Source: Kitasatospora griseola (GTDB lineage Bacteria; Actinomycetota; Actinomycetes; Streptomycetales; Streptomycetaceae). Taken from it: a stretch of DNA of 39,106 nucleotides. The position numbers were made by a program, and so were the translations under genes. Location: positions 337,906 through 377,011 of the forward strand of contig NZ_BMRI01000005.1 in NCBI RefSeq assembly GCF_014648555.1, read 5' to 3'. Under the pieces are notes generated by a model. That model was not told the origin of the DNA. It saw nothing but the letters and a program-made list of their open reading frames with translations, and ran no database searches. How positions within the stretch are numbered: position 1 is the stretch's first letter; the number at the start of each line of letters is the position of its first letter. Shown here piece after piece: positions 1 through 7,998 of the stretch.

Positions 1-1094
1 TTCACGCCGCCGACCGTGGCGGTGTAGATGTCCTGCTTGCCGAGCTTCACGCCGCCGTGCCGCTCCACCACCGCCAGGATCATCGCGATCCGCGGCGACT
101 CCAGGCCCGAGGTGGTGCGCCGCGGCGAGGGGATCTGCGAATCGACCATCAGCGCCTGCACCTCCGCCACCAGCGGGCGCTTGCCCTCCAGGGTGACGGT
201 CAGGCAGGTGCCGGCCACCGGCTTGTCACGGCGCGTCAGGAACAGGCCGGACGGGTCGGCGAGGCCCACGATGCCCTCGTCGTGCAGCTCGAAGCAGCCG
301 ACCTCGTCGGTCGCGCCGTAGCGGTTCTTCACGCCGCGGATCAGCCGCAGCCGGGCGTGCCGGTCGCCCTCGAAGGACAGCACCACGTCGACCAGGTGCT
401 CCAGCAGGCGGGGGCCGGCGATCTGGCCGTCCTTGGTGACGTGGCCGACCAACAGCGTCGCCATGCCGCGCTCCTTGGACGCCCGGATCAGCGCGCCCGC
501 CACCTCGCGGACCTGCGCGGGGCCGCCGGGCGCGCCGTCGAGCTCGGCGGACGCGATGGTCTGCACCGAGTCCAGGATCAGCAGGCCCGGGTTGACCGCC
601 TCGATGTGGCCGAGCACCGCGCCGAGATCCTGCTCGGCGGCCAGGTACAGGTGCTCGGAGAGCGCGTTGATCCGGTCGGCGCGCAGCCGGACCTGCCCGG
701 CGGACTCCTCACCGGTGACGTACAGCGTGCGGTGCCGGTCGGTGGCGGCCTTCGCCGCGACGTCCAGCAGCAGGGTGGACTTGCCGACGCCCGGCTCGCC
801 CGCCAGCAGCACCACCGCGCCCGGCACCAGGCCGCCGCCGAGCACCCGGTCCAGCTCCGGCACGCCGGTGGAACGGGCGGTGGCCACCTGGCCGTCGACC
901 TGCGCGATCGGCTTGGCCGGCGCGGAGACCGGCCCGGCCGCCGTGGTGCGGATCGGCACCGCGCCGTACTCCTCGACCGTCCCCCACGCGTTGCACTCGG
1001 GGCAGCGGCCGACCCACTTGGGCATCTGGTGGCCGCACTCGGTGCAGCGGTACGCCGGGCGCGGCTTGGAGGTGGTCTTGGTACGGGCAGCCAT
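1..1094 (-). CDS. radA: DNA repair protein RadA, 3' end cut off by window edge
   Basis: RecA-like ATPase that remodels branched recombination intermediates during DNA repair. About 364 residues are present. The N-terminus carries a four-Cys zinc finger (YRCTECGH then CPECNAWG, roughly residues 15-42). The Walker A motif is GEPGVGKSTLLL near residue 100, and the Walker B-like segment is LLILDSVQTI. The RadA-specific KNRYG motif (VKNRYGATDEVG) is visible, which separates RadA from RecA and DnaB. The start is the ATG at 1092-1094, directly before the zinc finger. The C-terminal Lon-protease-like domain has begun when the frame runs off the left end, so the gene is partial only because of the window. 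It is divergent from the BACON-like gene. Identity is very secure. Confidence 0.97.
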   Translation of the reverse strand, partial: MAARTKTTSKPRPAYRCTECGHQMPKWVGRCPECNAWGTVEEYGAVPIRTTAAGPVSAPAKPIAQVDGQVATARSTGVPELDRVLGGGLVPGAVVLLAGEPGVGKSTLLLDVAAKAATDRHRTLYVTGEESAGQVRLRADRINALSEHLYLAAEQDLGAVLGHIEAVNPGLLILDSVQTIASAELDGAPGGPAQVREVAGALIRASKERGMATLLVGHVTKDGQIAGPRLLEHLVDVVLSFEGDRHARLRLIRGVKNRYGATDEVGCFELHDEGIVGLADPSGLFLTRRDKPVAGTCLTVTLEGKRPLVAEVQALMVDSQIPSPRRTTSGLESPRIAMILAVVERHGGVKLGKQDIYTATVGGV

Positions 1095-1160
1095 GCGCGC
1101 CACGGTAGCGCCTCGCACCGACAGTCCTCGGCGAACGGCGGCCCGCGGACGGCGGACGGG

Positions 1161-1205
1161 GCGTCGACGGGCCGGGCGTCGACGGGCCGGGCGTCAACGG
1201 GCGAG
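1161..1205. repeat. Three tandem copies of a 15-bp unit between divergent genes
   Basis: Units at 1161-1175 and 1176-1190 are identical (GCGTCGACGGGCCGG) and the third at 1191-1205 is degenerate. They lie in the radA/BACON intergenic space, just upstream of the likely BACON-gene start. Each unit contains the palindrome GTCGAC. They may be a simple slippage product or repeated binding sites. Confidence 0.7.
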
Positions 1206-1245
1206 GTCAATGCTTGGCGTCAACCAGGCGAACAAGGAAGCGGTG

Positions 1246-2862
1246 GTGTTACCCGAAAGAAGGACAAGCGGCGCAAACCCACCGGGCGGAGGGTTTGAGC
1301 TGCCTACCGTCGATGACGTGACCACCGGCCAGCTCCACCCCGTCGACCCCTCCCCGGCCCTGCGGGCGTACGGCGCCAGCGTCGACGGGCTGTTCACCTA
1401 CTGCCTGTCCGTGCTCTGCGACCACGACGCCGCCACCACCGCCGTGCTGGAGGTCCGCGACCTGGCCCGCCGCCACGGCGACCGGCTCACCGAACCCGCG
1501 CTGCTGCGCGCCTGGCTGTACGCGCTGGCCCGGCACCGCTGCCTGGCCCGGCTGAACGGCGCCGGCCCCGCCGCCGCGCCGCTCGCGCCCGGCACCGCCC
1601 ACGAGCTCGCCTCGCTGGCCTGGCCGGAGGCGGCCGGCACCGACCCGGAGCAGCGCGAGGCGCTGGAGCTGGCGGTCCGTCACCGGCTGGACGCCGCCGA
1701 GGTCGCGGCGGTGCTCGGCCTGACCGGCGAGGCCGTCGCCGTGCTGCTGGACGCCGCGGGCGCCGAGGTCGGCCGGACCAGGACGGCGCTGCTGGTGCTC
1801 GGTGTGGGCTCCTGCCCGCAGCTGGCGCAGCTCGGCGGGACCGGCGCGGAGTCCTGGCGGGGCTGGGTGCTCGGCGCGGCGCTCCGCCGGGAACTGGTCG
1901 ACCACCTGGTGGAGTGCCCGACCTGCCGGGGCACCGCCGAACGAGTGGCCGGGCAGCTCGGGCAGGGCCTGGCCGGGCTGCCCGGCCTGCCGCTGCTGAC
2001 GGCCCCGACCAGGCTGCGCCCGATTCCGCCGCCGGGGGGCGGCACCGCGTTCCTGTCCGGCGCGGCGGCCGGCCGGCGGGCCGCGCGGGGCCTGGCCGGC
2101 GGTGAGCCGCAGTTCGACCGGCGAGGCTTCCCCCGGCACCGGGTGGTGGTGCCGGTCCGCGGCTCGGCCGTGCGCCAGCGGGTGGTGACCACGGGTGTGC
2201 TGGCGGCGGTGCTGGCCGCGCCGGTGGTGGCGCTGTGGAGCGCGCACCAGGGCGGCGGGCCGGACGGACGCACCGCGGCGGTGTCCTCGGTGCGGGTCGA
2301 CGCGCCGATGGACCAGCAGGATCCGCAGCCGCCGGCCGTGGCGCTGCCGCCCGCGGTGAGCTCCCTGCAACTGGCGGGCGCGATCGCCGCAGAAACGTCT
2401 TTGCCGACGACGCACGGCCCGGTGATGGCGGCCCCCTCGCCCGGCCCGACCCGGCCGTCCGGCCCGCCCCCGACCGCCGAGCCCGCCCCGCCGACCGCCG
2501 CCCGGGAGCAGCTGACCGTCGAGGCCGGCGAGTACGGCAGCCGCACCGTCCTCACCCTGACCAACTCCGGCGACCGCCCGCTGACCTGGCACGCCGTCCT
2601 GGACGTCGACTGGCTGCGCCTCAGCCGGGACTCCGGCACCCTCGCGCCCGGCCAGCGGATCACCGTCATCGTGACGGTGGACGAGTCCCGCGCCCCGCAA
2701 TCGCGCTGGACGGCGCACCTGGCACTGGCCCCGTCCACCGCCGTGGTCACCCTGGAGGGCGGCACCGACCACCGCGGGGTGCCGACACCCGGCGGCTCCT
2801 CGTCGCCGTCGTCGTCCCCGTCCCCCACGGAGAGCCCGAGCCCGTCGGCCACGCCGTCCTGA
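1246..2862 (+). CDS. Membrane protein with sigma-like N-terminus and BACON-like C-terminal domain
   Basis: A protein of about 538 residues with a composite layout. The N-terminal third resembles a sigma-70-like helical region (GLFTYCLSVLCDHDAA, then an HTH-like stretch AAEVAAVLGLTGEAVAVLL). Next comes a putative anti-sigma-type zinc motif (HLVECPTCRG, about residue 220), one membrane helix (VLAAVLAAPVVALW, about 315-335), a Pro/Thr linker, and a beta-rich C-terminal domain like BACON (about 425-510) ending in a Ser/Pro tail. The last part would lie outside the cell. The start is uncertain: GTG 1246 has AAGGAA six bases upstream and is preferred; ATG 1210 and GTG 1318 are in frame. The function is unknown; signal sensing across the membrane is an inference. 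Confidence 0.82.
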   Translation: MLPERRTSGANPPGGGFELPTVDDVTTGQLHPVDPSPALRAYGASVDGLFTYCLSVLCDHDAATTAVLEVRDLARRHGDRLTEPALLRAWLYALARHRCLARLNGAGPAAAPLAPGTAHELASLAWPEAAGTDPEQREALELAVRHRLDAAEVAAVLGLTGEAVAVLLDAAGAEVGRTRTALLVLGVGSCPQLAQLGGTGAESWRGWVLGAALRRELVDHLVECPTCRGTAERVAGQLGQGLAGLPGLPLLTAPTRLRPIPPPGGGTAFLSGAAAGRRAARGLAGGEPQFDRRGFPRHRVVVPVRGSAVRQRVVTTGVLAAVLAAPVVALWSAHQGGGPDGRTAAVSSVRVDAPMDQQDPQPPAVALPPAVSSLQLAGAIAAETSLPTTHGPVMAAPSPGPTRPSGPPPTAEPAPPTAAREQLTVEAGEYGSRTVLTLTNSGDRPLTWHAVLDVDWLRLSRDSGTLAPGQRITVIVTVDESRAPQSRWTAHLALAPSTAVVTLEGGTDHRGVPTPGGSSSPSSSPSPTESPSPSATPS

Positions 2863-2906
2863 CGGAGCGAGCAGGTGCGCCCCTGGTTTCGCGTCCGCCT
2901 GCCATC

Positions 2907-4238
2907 TCAACGAGGCTTGATCGGCGGGAGCCGGTAGCTGCCGTCGAGGACCGCGTCCTGCGGCTGGTACATCCGCGCCATCGGTCGGAAGCCGGACGAC
3001 GGGGTGGGCAGCCAGTTGGCGAATTCGTCGGCGTCGGTGGGCTGCCGGTGCTGGAGGTAGAGGGTGAGGGAGCCGTCGGGGGCGTGCACCAGGCCGGGGG
3101 TGCGGTCGCCGATCGAGTAGCGGTCGATGTCGTTGGGGACCAGCAGGTACTCGGGGGTGTCGTACATCGTCACCGACCAGAACGCGCCGACCGGTGGCGG
3201 CTGTTCGAAGCGCAGCGTGTAGGCCCGGGCGCCGTCCAGCGGGTGGCCTTCGGCGTCGTGGTAGGTGGTGGCGTAGGTGGCCTCGTAGGCGTGGTTGCCC
3301 CACAGGCCGGTGCGGGCGGCGACGGCGCGGGTGAGGTAGGTGGCGCGGCGGTCGGCGACCTTCCACTGCGGTTCGTCGCGGGTGCCGGGGCCGAGGTGGT
3401 CCAGGTTGTAGTCGAACAGGTGCAGGTTGGCGGTCCATTCGCCGGTGGGCTCGACGGTGCCGACGCTCGCCGCCTCCACGCGTTCGCGGCCCGCGGCCAG
3501 GCCCTTGGCGAGTGACCGCGCCCAGTCGGCGGGACCGTCCAGGTACGGGGAGCGGCCGCGGTCGAGCAGCCCGATCGGGGCGAAGCGGTGCTGGAACTCG
3601 ACGTCGGCGGGGGCGGGCGGGAAGGCGGCCATCCACACCCGCAGCCGCTCCAGGAACCCCAGTTCCTCGGGCACGCCGTCGGCGGGCTCGGGCAGTCCGG
3701 CGAGTTCCCGGCCCGCTTCGAGCGGGGTGAGCGTCAACTTGTCCTGCAGGGCCCGCACCCGGGGCAGGTCCTCGGGTCCGGCGCAGGCGTGGCGGGCCGC
3801 GATCGCCGCGACAAGGGTCGGGGCGACGATCACCGGCACGCCCTCGGGCGGGGTGCCCCGCCAGTGCGGCGGGACGATCAGCCAGGTCTGTTCGGCGGTG
3901 CCGGACGAACGGCGGCCCAGGTAGGCGAAGTTGTTGGTCCAGGCGTCGATGAACTGCAGCACGTAGTAGGCGCCGGCGGAGTCCGGGACGTGCAGCAGCA
4001 GCGGGCCGCCGGACAGGTCGAGCGGGGCGACCGAGTACACCGTGTCGTTGTTCACCGACACGAAGTGCGAGTCGGGGCCTGCCAGTTCGGCGCCGTGCCC
4101 GAAGGTGTTCCACTCGGTCGGGGGGATCGAGCCCATGCCCCGCCGGTGGATGGTGTCCACCATGGTCAGGTCGGCGACCAGCGGGTAGCCGTACACGAAG
4201 GCCTCGGCGGCCAGCATCTCGGGCGTGGCGTCAACCAT
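2907..4238 (-). CDS. DUF1254/DUF1214 domain protein (downstream paralogue)
   Basis: A 443-residue protein without an obvious signal peptide. The N-terminal DUF1254 region has the hallmark NNDTVYS stretch (about residues 63-69). The C-terminal DUF1214 region has FWSVTMYDTPEYLLVPN and IGDRTPGLVHAPDGSLTLYLQ. The biochemical role of these domains is not established. The ATG at 4236-4238 follows AAAGGA at good spacing. The gene begins 22 bp after the stop of the paralogue at 4261-5556, so the two should be cotranscribed. The C-terminal halves of the two proteins are strikingly similar (both contain IGDRTPGLV and PDGSLTLYLQH), which suggests a local duplication followed by divergence of the N-terminal halves. 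Confidence 0.9.
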   Translation of the reverse strand: MVDATPEMLAAEAFVYGYPLVADLTMVDTIHRRGMGSIPPTEWNTFGHGAELAGPDSHFVSVNNDTVYSVAPLDLSGGPLLLHVPDSAGAYYVLQFIDAWTNNFAYLGRRSSGTAEQTWLIVPPHWRGTPPEGVPVIVAPTLVAAIAARHACAGPEDLPRVRALQDKLTLTPLEAGRELAGLPEPADGVPEELGFLERLRVWMAAFPPAPADVEFQHRFAPIGLLDRGRSPYLDGPADWARSLAKGLAAGRERVEAASVGTVEPTGEWTANLHLFDYNLDHLGPGTRDEPQWKVADRRATYLTRAVAARTGLWGNHAYEATYATTYHDAEGHPLDGARAYTLRFEQPPPVGAFWSVTMYDTPEYLLVPNDIDRYSIGDRTPGLVHAPDGSLTLYLQHRQPTDADEFANWLPTPSSGFRPMARMYQPQDAVLDGSYRLPPIKPR

Positions 4239-4260
4239 GGCGGACGTCCTTTCTGCGGGT

Positions 4261-5556
4261 TCAGCGGGGAGTGGGCATCGGCAGGCGCCAACTGCCGTTC
4301 AACAGCTCGGGCTTCGGCCCGTACGCGCGCACCACGACCTGGTAGGGGCCGGCCGGGGCGGGCAGCCAGTTCGCCGACTCGGCCGGGTCCGTGGGGCGTT
4401 CGTGCTGGAGGTACAGGGTCAGCGAGCCGTCGGGGGCGTACACCAGGCCGGGGGTGCGGTCGCCGATCGAGAACCGGTCGATGTCGTTGGGCGCCAACTG
4501 CCGTTCCGGGAAGCGGTACATGGTCGCCGACCAGAAGTACCGGGCGGGCGGGAGCCGGCCCGGACCGAACCGCAGCACGGCCGGCAGCCGGCCGCCCGCC
4601 TCGGACTCCCAGCCGCCGTACCAGGCTTCCTCGGCGGGCAGCCCGTACAGGCCGGTGAGCGCGCCGCACGCGCGGTCCAGGTAGCGGGTGCCGAGCTGTT
4701 CGCGGGTGCCGAACAGGACGCTCCCGGTGGCCGCGCCCGGCGCCGCCGCGGCCAGCTGCTCGCGGCCGTCGGCGATCCCCGCGAGAATCGCCCTCCGGAC
4801 TTCGGCGGACAGTGCGGCGGGCTCGAAGTCGCCCGTTCCGACGCCGAGTTCGGCCAGGCGTTCGCGCAGCTCGGCGTCGGCGGGCAGGACCGGGAAGAAG
4901 CCCAGCAGGAAGTCCAGGAAGGTGAAGAACTCCAGGGTGCCGAGCACCTCATCGCCGCGCCACACCGGCCACACCGGCTCGGCCGCCACCGGCCGGGGGG
5001 TGCCCAGGTGCTCGCTGAGCGGCTTCAGCCGGTAGCCGGCCTGCACGCGCTGCAGCTCCGACACGTCGGCGGGCCCGGCCAGGTACGTCCGGGCGACGAT
5101 GCCCGCCAGGTTGGTGTCCGTCCGCACCACCGTGTCGAAGCCGTCCGGCGGATCCGCCCGGTGGCCGGGGCCGGCGATCAGGTGACGGCCGCCGCCGCTG
5201 CCGGTGGTCCGGGTGCCGACGAAACCCGCGTACGCGGTGTCCAGGTCGTGCACCGGCAGCACGTGGTACCGCTCGGTGGCGGGCACCTCCAGCACCCACG
5301 GCTCGGCCCGCAGGTCGAGCCACGCCCACGAGTACGGGGTGTCGTTGTTCGGCGTCACCACGTCCGTGTCGGCCGGGGTGAACGGGCGCGAGAAGTGCCG
5401 GAACACGCCGAAACCCCCGACGTACCGGGGGTCCGCGTCGTCGATCGCCTGCACGTGGAGCGTCCCGTAGTTCGCCAGCATCGGGTAGCCCCGGATCCAC
5501 GCCTGCGCCGCCGTCCGCCGGACCGCCGCCGGATCCCCGCTGGCCGGGCCGCCCAT
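4261..5556 (-). CDS. DUF1254/DUF1214 domain protein (upstream paralogue)
   Basis: A 431-residue paralogue of the next gene downstream. It has the DUF1254 motif NNDTPYSWAWLDL and the DUF1214 segment YFWSATMYRFPERQLAPND followed by IGDRTPGLVYAPDGSLTLYLQ. The open frame extends back to 5763, but the extra residues would run over the divergent promoter and into the opposite gene and are low-complexity. I place the start at ATG 5556; GTG 5565, preceded by GGGGAGAAGG, is an equally good alternative three codons upstream. It is first in a two-gene operon. Function is unknown beyond the family name. Confidence 0.87.
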   Translation of the reverse strand: MGGPASGDPAAVRRTAAQAWIRGYPMLANYGTLHVQAIDDADPRYVGGFGVFRHFSRPFTPADTDVVTPNNDTPYSWAWLDLRAEPWVLEVPATERYHVLPVHDLDTAYAGFVGTRTTGSGGGRHLIAGPGHRADPPDGFDTVVRTDTNLAGIVARTYLAGPADVSELQRVQAGYRLKPLSEHLGTPRPVAAEPVWPVWRGDEVLGTLEFFTFLDFLLGFFPVLPADAELRERLAELGVGTGDFEPAALSAEVRRAILAGIADGREQLAAAAPGAATGSVLFGTREQLGTRYLDRACGALTGLYGLPAEEAWYGGWESEAGGRLPAVLRFGPGRLPPARYFWSATMYRFPERQLAPNDIDRFSIGDRTPGLVYAPDGSLTLYLQHERPTDPAESANWLPAPAGPYQVVVRAYGPKPELLNGSWRLPMPTPR

Positions 5557-5734
5557 GCCGTCCACCCTTCTCCCCGAAAAGGGATCATTCAGACATACCG
5601 GTACACCGGGGATGCTATGCGGCCCTCCACCCGACCGTCGCCGCGACCCTCCGACACACCGCCGGCCGACCTTTCTCCTCTGCCGACAGCGAAGAGTGCG
5701 GATGGCCGGCCGCCCGACCGGACACGCTGCACCC
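5557..5734. promoter_or_regulatory. Divergent promoter region with a small inverted repeat
   Basis: This 178-bp gap separates the DUF1254 operon from the epimerase-like gene and must hold both promoters. It is locally AT-richer around 5575-5625. CCGGT-AC-ACCGG at 5598-5609 is a short inverted repeat that could be an operator. No confident -35/-10 pair can be assigned. Confidence 0.4.
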
Positions 5735-6730
5735 ATGGACATCCTTCTGCTCGGCGGTTCCAAGTTCCTCGGCCGCGCCTACGCCGCCGAGGCGCTCGCC
5801 CGCGGCCACCGCGTCACCACCTTCAACCGCGGCGTCAGCCGCACCGACCTGCCCGGCGTGGAGGCCGTCCACGGCGACCGCACCTCGCTCGACGACCTGC
5901 ACCGACTGGTCGACGGCCGGCAGTGGGACGCGGTGATCGACACCTCCGGCCAGCAGCCGCACGACGTCGCCACCGCCGCCCGGCTGCTCCGCGACCGGGC
6001 CGGCCACTACGGCTTCGTCTCCTCCGTCCACGCCTTCGCCGACTGGCCCGCCCACCCGGTGGACGCCGACTCCCCCACCCTCGACTGCGCCGGCGACGTC
6101 GGACCGGACCAGCCGTTCGCCAACGCCCTCAAGGCCGGCTGCGAACGCGCCCTGCTCGACAACTTCGGCCCGGCGGCGATCCTCAACTGCGGCCTCCTGA
6201 TCGGCCCCCACGAGCCGATCGGCCGCCTCCCCTGGTGGCTCGACCGGATCGCCCGCGGCGGCCGCGTACTCGCCCCCGGCGCCCCCGAGAACCCGCTCAG
6301 CCTGATCGACGCCCGCGACTTCGCCTCGTTCGGCCTCGACCTCGCCGAGAAGCGCGCGACCGGGCGCTTCGTCACCACCTCGCCGATCGGCTCGGCGACG
6401 ATGGGAGCGTTCCTCGACGCGTGCCGCTCCGCGACGGGCTCCGACGCGGAGTTCGTCTGGACCCCCGACGCGACCCTGCTCGCCGCCGAGGTCTCCCCCT
6501 GGGTGGAACTCCCCCTCTGGGCCCCCGTCACCGAAGGCTGGCACGGCACCTGGCACGCCGACCCCTCGACCGCGACGGCCGCCGGCCTGCGCATCCGCCC
6601 CCTCGCCGAGACCGTCTCCGACACCTGGGCCTGGCTGGAATCCGGCGGCCGCGACGAGGTCGCCTACCGGCAGCTGGAGACCCCGCTGGGGATCGACCCG
6701 CAGAAGGAGGACGCACTGCTCAAGGGCTGA
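5735..6730 (+). CDS. NAD(P)-dependent epimerase/dehydratase-like (extended SDR) protein
   Basis: A 331-residue Rossmann-fold protein. It opens with MDILLLGGSKFLGRAYA, a glycine-rich dinucleotide-binding loop of the GGxxFLG kind typical of atypical extended SDRs. The acidic/basic residue after beta-2 is in FNRGVSR, and a HGDRT stretch follows. The usual YxxxK dyad is not clear: KAGCERALLDN occupies the equivalent area without the upstream Tyr, so catalysis may differ or be lost. ATG 5735 starts exactly at the conserved fold. The gene is monocistronic and ends in a hairpin shared with the convergent polyprenyl synthase gene. The substrate cannot be inferred. Confidence 0.85.
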   Translation: MDILLLGGSKFLGRAYAAEALARGHRVTTFNRGVSRTDLPGVEAVHGDRTSLDDLHRLVDGRQWDAVIDTSGQQPHDVATAARLLRDRAGHYGFVSSVHAFADWPAHPVDADSPTLDCAGDVGPDQPFANALKAGCERALLDNFGPAAILNCGLLIGPHEPIGRLPWWLDRIARGGRVLAPGAPENPLSLIDARDFASFGLDLAEKRATGRFVTTSPIGSATMGAFLDACRSATGSDAEFVWTPDATLLAAEVSPWVELPLWAPVTEGWHGTWHADPSTATAAGLRIRPLAETVSDTWAWLESGGRDEVAYRQLETPLGIDPQKEDALLKG

Positions 6731-6737
6731 ACAGATC

Positions 6738-6768
6738 AGGGGCGCGTGGGGGGATCTCCCGCACCCCT
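6738..6768. terminator. Bidirectional terminator between convergent genes
   Basis: An imperfect hairpin whose arms begin AGGGGCGCG and end GCACCCCT, with a CCC/GGG inner stem. It sits between the stops of the epimerase-like gene (6730) and the polyprenyl synthase gene (6804). Part of it recurs near 11622 (see the dispersed repeat). Confidence 0.55.
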
Positions 6769-6803
6769 GCTGGTGCGCTCCCTGCTTCTGTACCCACCGG
6801 CCC

Positions 6804-7886
6804 TCAGTAGTTGCGCCGCGTGACCAGCTCCGCCAGCGCGAGCAGCTCGTCGGTGCGGGTCGGGTCCGGGACCGCCACCGCCAGGTGGCTGATCGCGGCG
6901 GCCATCCGTTCGCAGCTCTCGCCCTGTGCCCACGCACGGCCGCCCGCGCGGTCGACGGCGGTCGCGGCGGCGGCCAGCTCCGCAGGACTGAGCGGGCGGC
7001 CGGAGGCGTAGAGCGTGGCGAGTTCCGCGCCGTCCGCCGTGCCGGAGGAGAGGGCGTGGACGACCGGCAGGGACTTCTTGCGGGCGGCCAGGTCCGCGCC
7101 GACCGGCTTGCCGGTGACCGCGGGGTCGCCCCAGATGCCGATCAGGTCGTCGATCAGTTGGAAGGCGAGGCCGATCTCGCGGCCGAAGGCGTCCATCGCG
7201 TCGGCGGTGGCGGCGTCCGCGCCCGCGTAGAGCGCGCCGAGGGCGCAGGCGCAGCCGAGCAGGGCGCCGGTCTTGCTCTCCGCCATGGCGAGGCACTCGG
7301 CGAGGGTGACGTCGGAGCGCTGTTCGAAGGAGCAGTCGGCCTGCTGTCCGGCGCAGAGTTCGACCACGCAGTCGGCGAGGCGGCGGACGGCGGCCGCGGC
7401 GGCGGGGTGGGGGTCCTCGGCGAGCACCCGGAGGGCGAGCGAGTGCATGGCGTCGCCGGCCAGGATCGCACCGGTGGTGCCGAACACCCGCCAGGCGGTG
7501 GGGCGGTGGCGGCGGGTGTGGTCGCGGTCGAGGACGTCGTCGTGCAGCAGGGTGAAGTTGTGCACGAGTTCGACGGCGGCGGCGGCCCGGACGGCGTCCT
7601 GCGGACGGCCGCCGACGGCCTGGGTCGCGGCGAGGACCAGCGCGGGGCGGATGGCCTTGCCGACGCCGGCCGCGCCGGGGGTGCCGTCGGCCTCCAGCCA
7701 GCCGAAGTGGTAGCCGGCGATCTGCCGCATCGAGTCCGGGAGGGTGTCCACGGCGGCGCGCAGGGCCGGGTCGACCACGGTGCGGGCCCGGCCGAGCAGG
7801 GCGAGTGCCTCGGCGGTGTCGCGGGAGCCGTCGACGAGCGGGGTGTCCCCGCCGGGCTGCTCGCGTTCGAACACGGTGATGGCCAT
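6804..7886 (-). CDS. Polyprenyl diphosphate synthase, candidate family 2 encapsulin cargo
   Basis: A 360-residue all-alpha isoprenyl diphosphate synthase. The first Asp-rich motif is DDVLD (residues 116-120, within LLHDDVLDRD). The second is DDLIGIWGD (from residue 246), where the fifth position is Gly rather than Asp. KAIRPAL (77-83) is the usual substrate-binding lead-in. It should condense IPP with an allylic diphosphate; chain length cannot be read reliably. The first 35 or so residues are polar and probably disordered, as expected for a cargo-loading segment. The ATG at 7884-7886 follows GGAGGA. It lies 112 bp downstream of the encapsulin gene on the same strand, the arrangement known for family 2B encapsulin operons. 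No terpene cyclase gene, the other common partner, is present. Confidence 0.93.
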   Translation of the reverse strand: MAITVFEREQPGGDTPLVDGSRDTAEALALLGRARTVVDPALRAAVDTLPDSMRQIAGYHFGWLEADGTPGAAGVGKAIRPALVLAATQAVGGRPQDAVRAAAAVELVHNFTLLHDDVLDRDHTRRHRPTAWRVFGTTGAILAGDAMHSLALRVLAEDPHPAAAAAVRRLADCVVELCAGQQADCSFEQRSDVTLAECLAMAESKTGALLGCACALGALYAGADAATADAMDAFGREIGLAFQLIDDLIGIWGDPAVTGKPVGADLAARKKSLPVVHALSSGTADGAELATLYASGRPLSPAELAAAATAVDRAGGRAWAQGESCERMAAAISHLAVAVPDPTRTDELLALAELVTRRNY

Positions 7887-7904
7887 GGTGAGTCCTCCCC
7901 CTGG

Positions 7905-7928
7905 GCCCGCCCCGAGTGCGGGGCGGGC
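7905..7928 (-). promoter_or_regulatory. Intercistronic hairpin between encapsulin and cargo genes
   Basis: GCCCGCCCC (7905-7913) and GGGGCGGGC (7920-7928) form a perfect 9-bp stem with a six-base loop, ending only 18 bp before the cargo start codon and just upstream of its GGAGGA. There is no T-run. It could reduce or process the transcript so that less cargo than shell is made. Confidence 0.5.
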
Positions 7929-7998
7929 GGATCTCCGCGCCGGCCGAGTGCCGGTGCGGTCGGCGGGGCGGGCCCGGGACGGCGGGCCCGCCGCCCGG

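Noticed and set aside
57-1298. 413- and 210-codon open frames overlapping radA
   Set aside because: They are shadows of radA: low-complexity Arg/Ala/Gly composition and no ribosome binding site.
5557-5763. N-terminal extension of the upstream DUF1254 gene
   Set aside because: It would overlap the divergent epimerase-like gene and lacks family similarity; good starts exist at 5556 and 5565.
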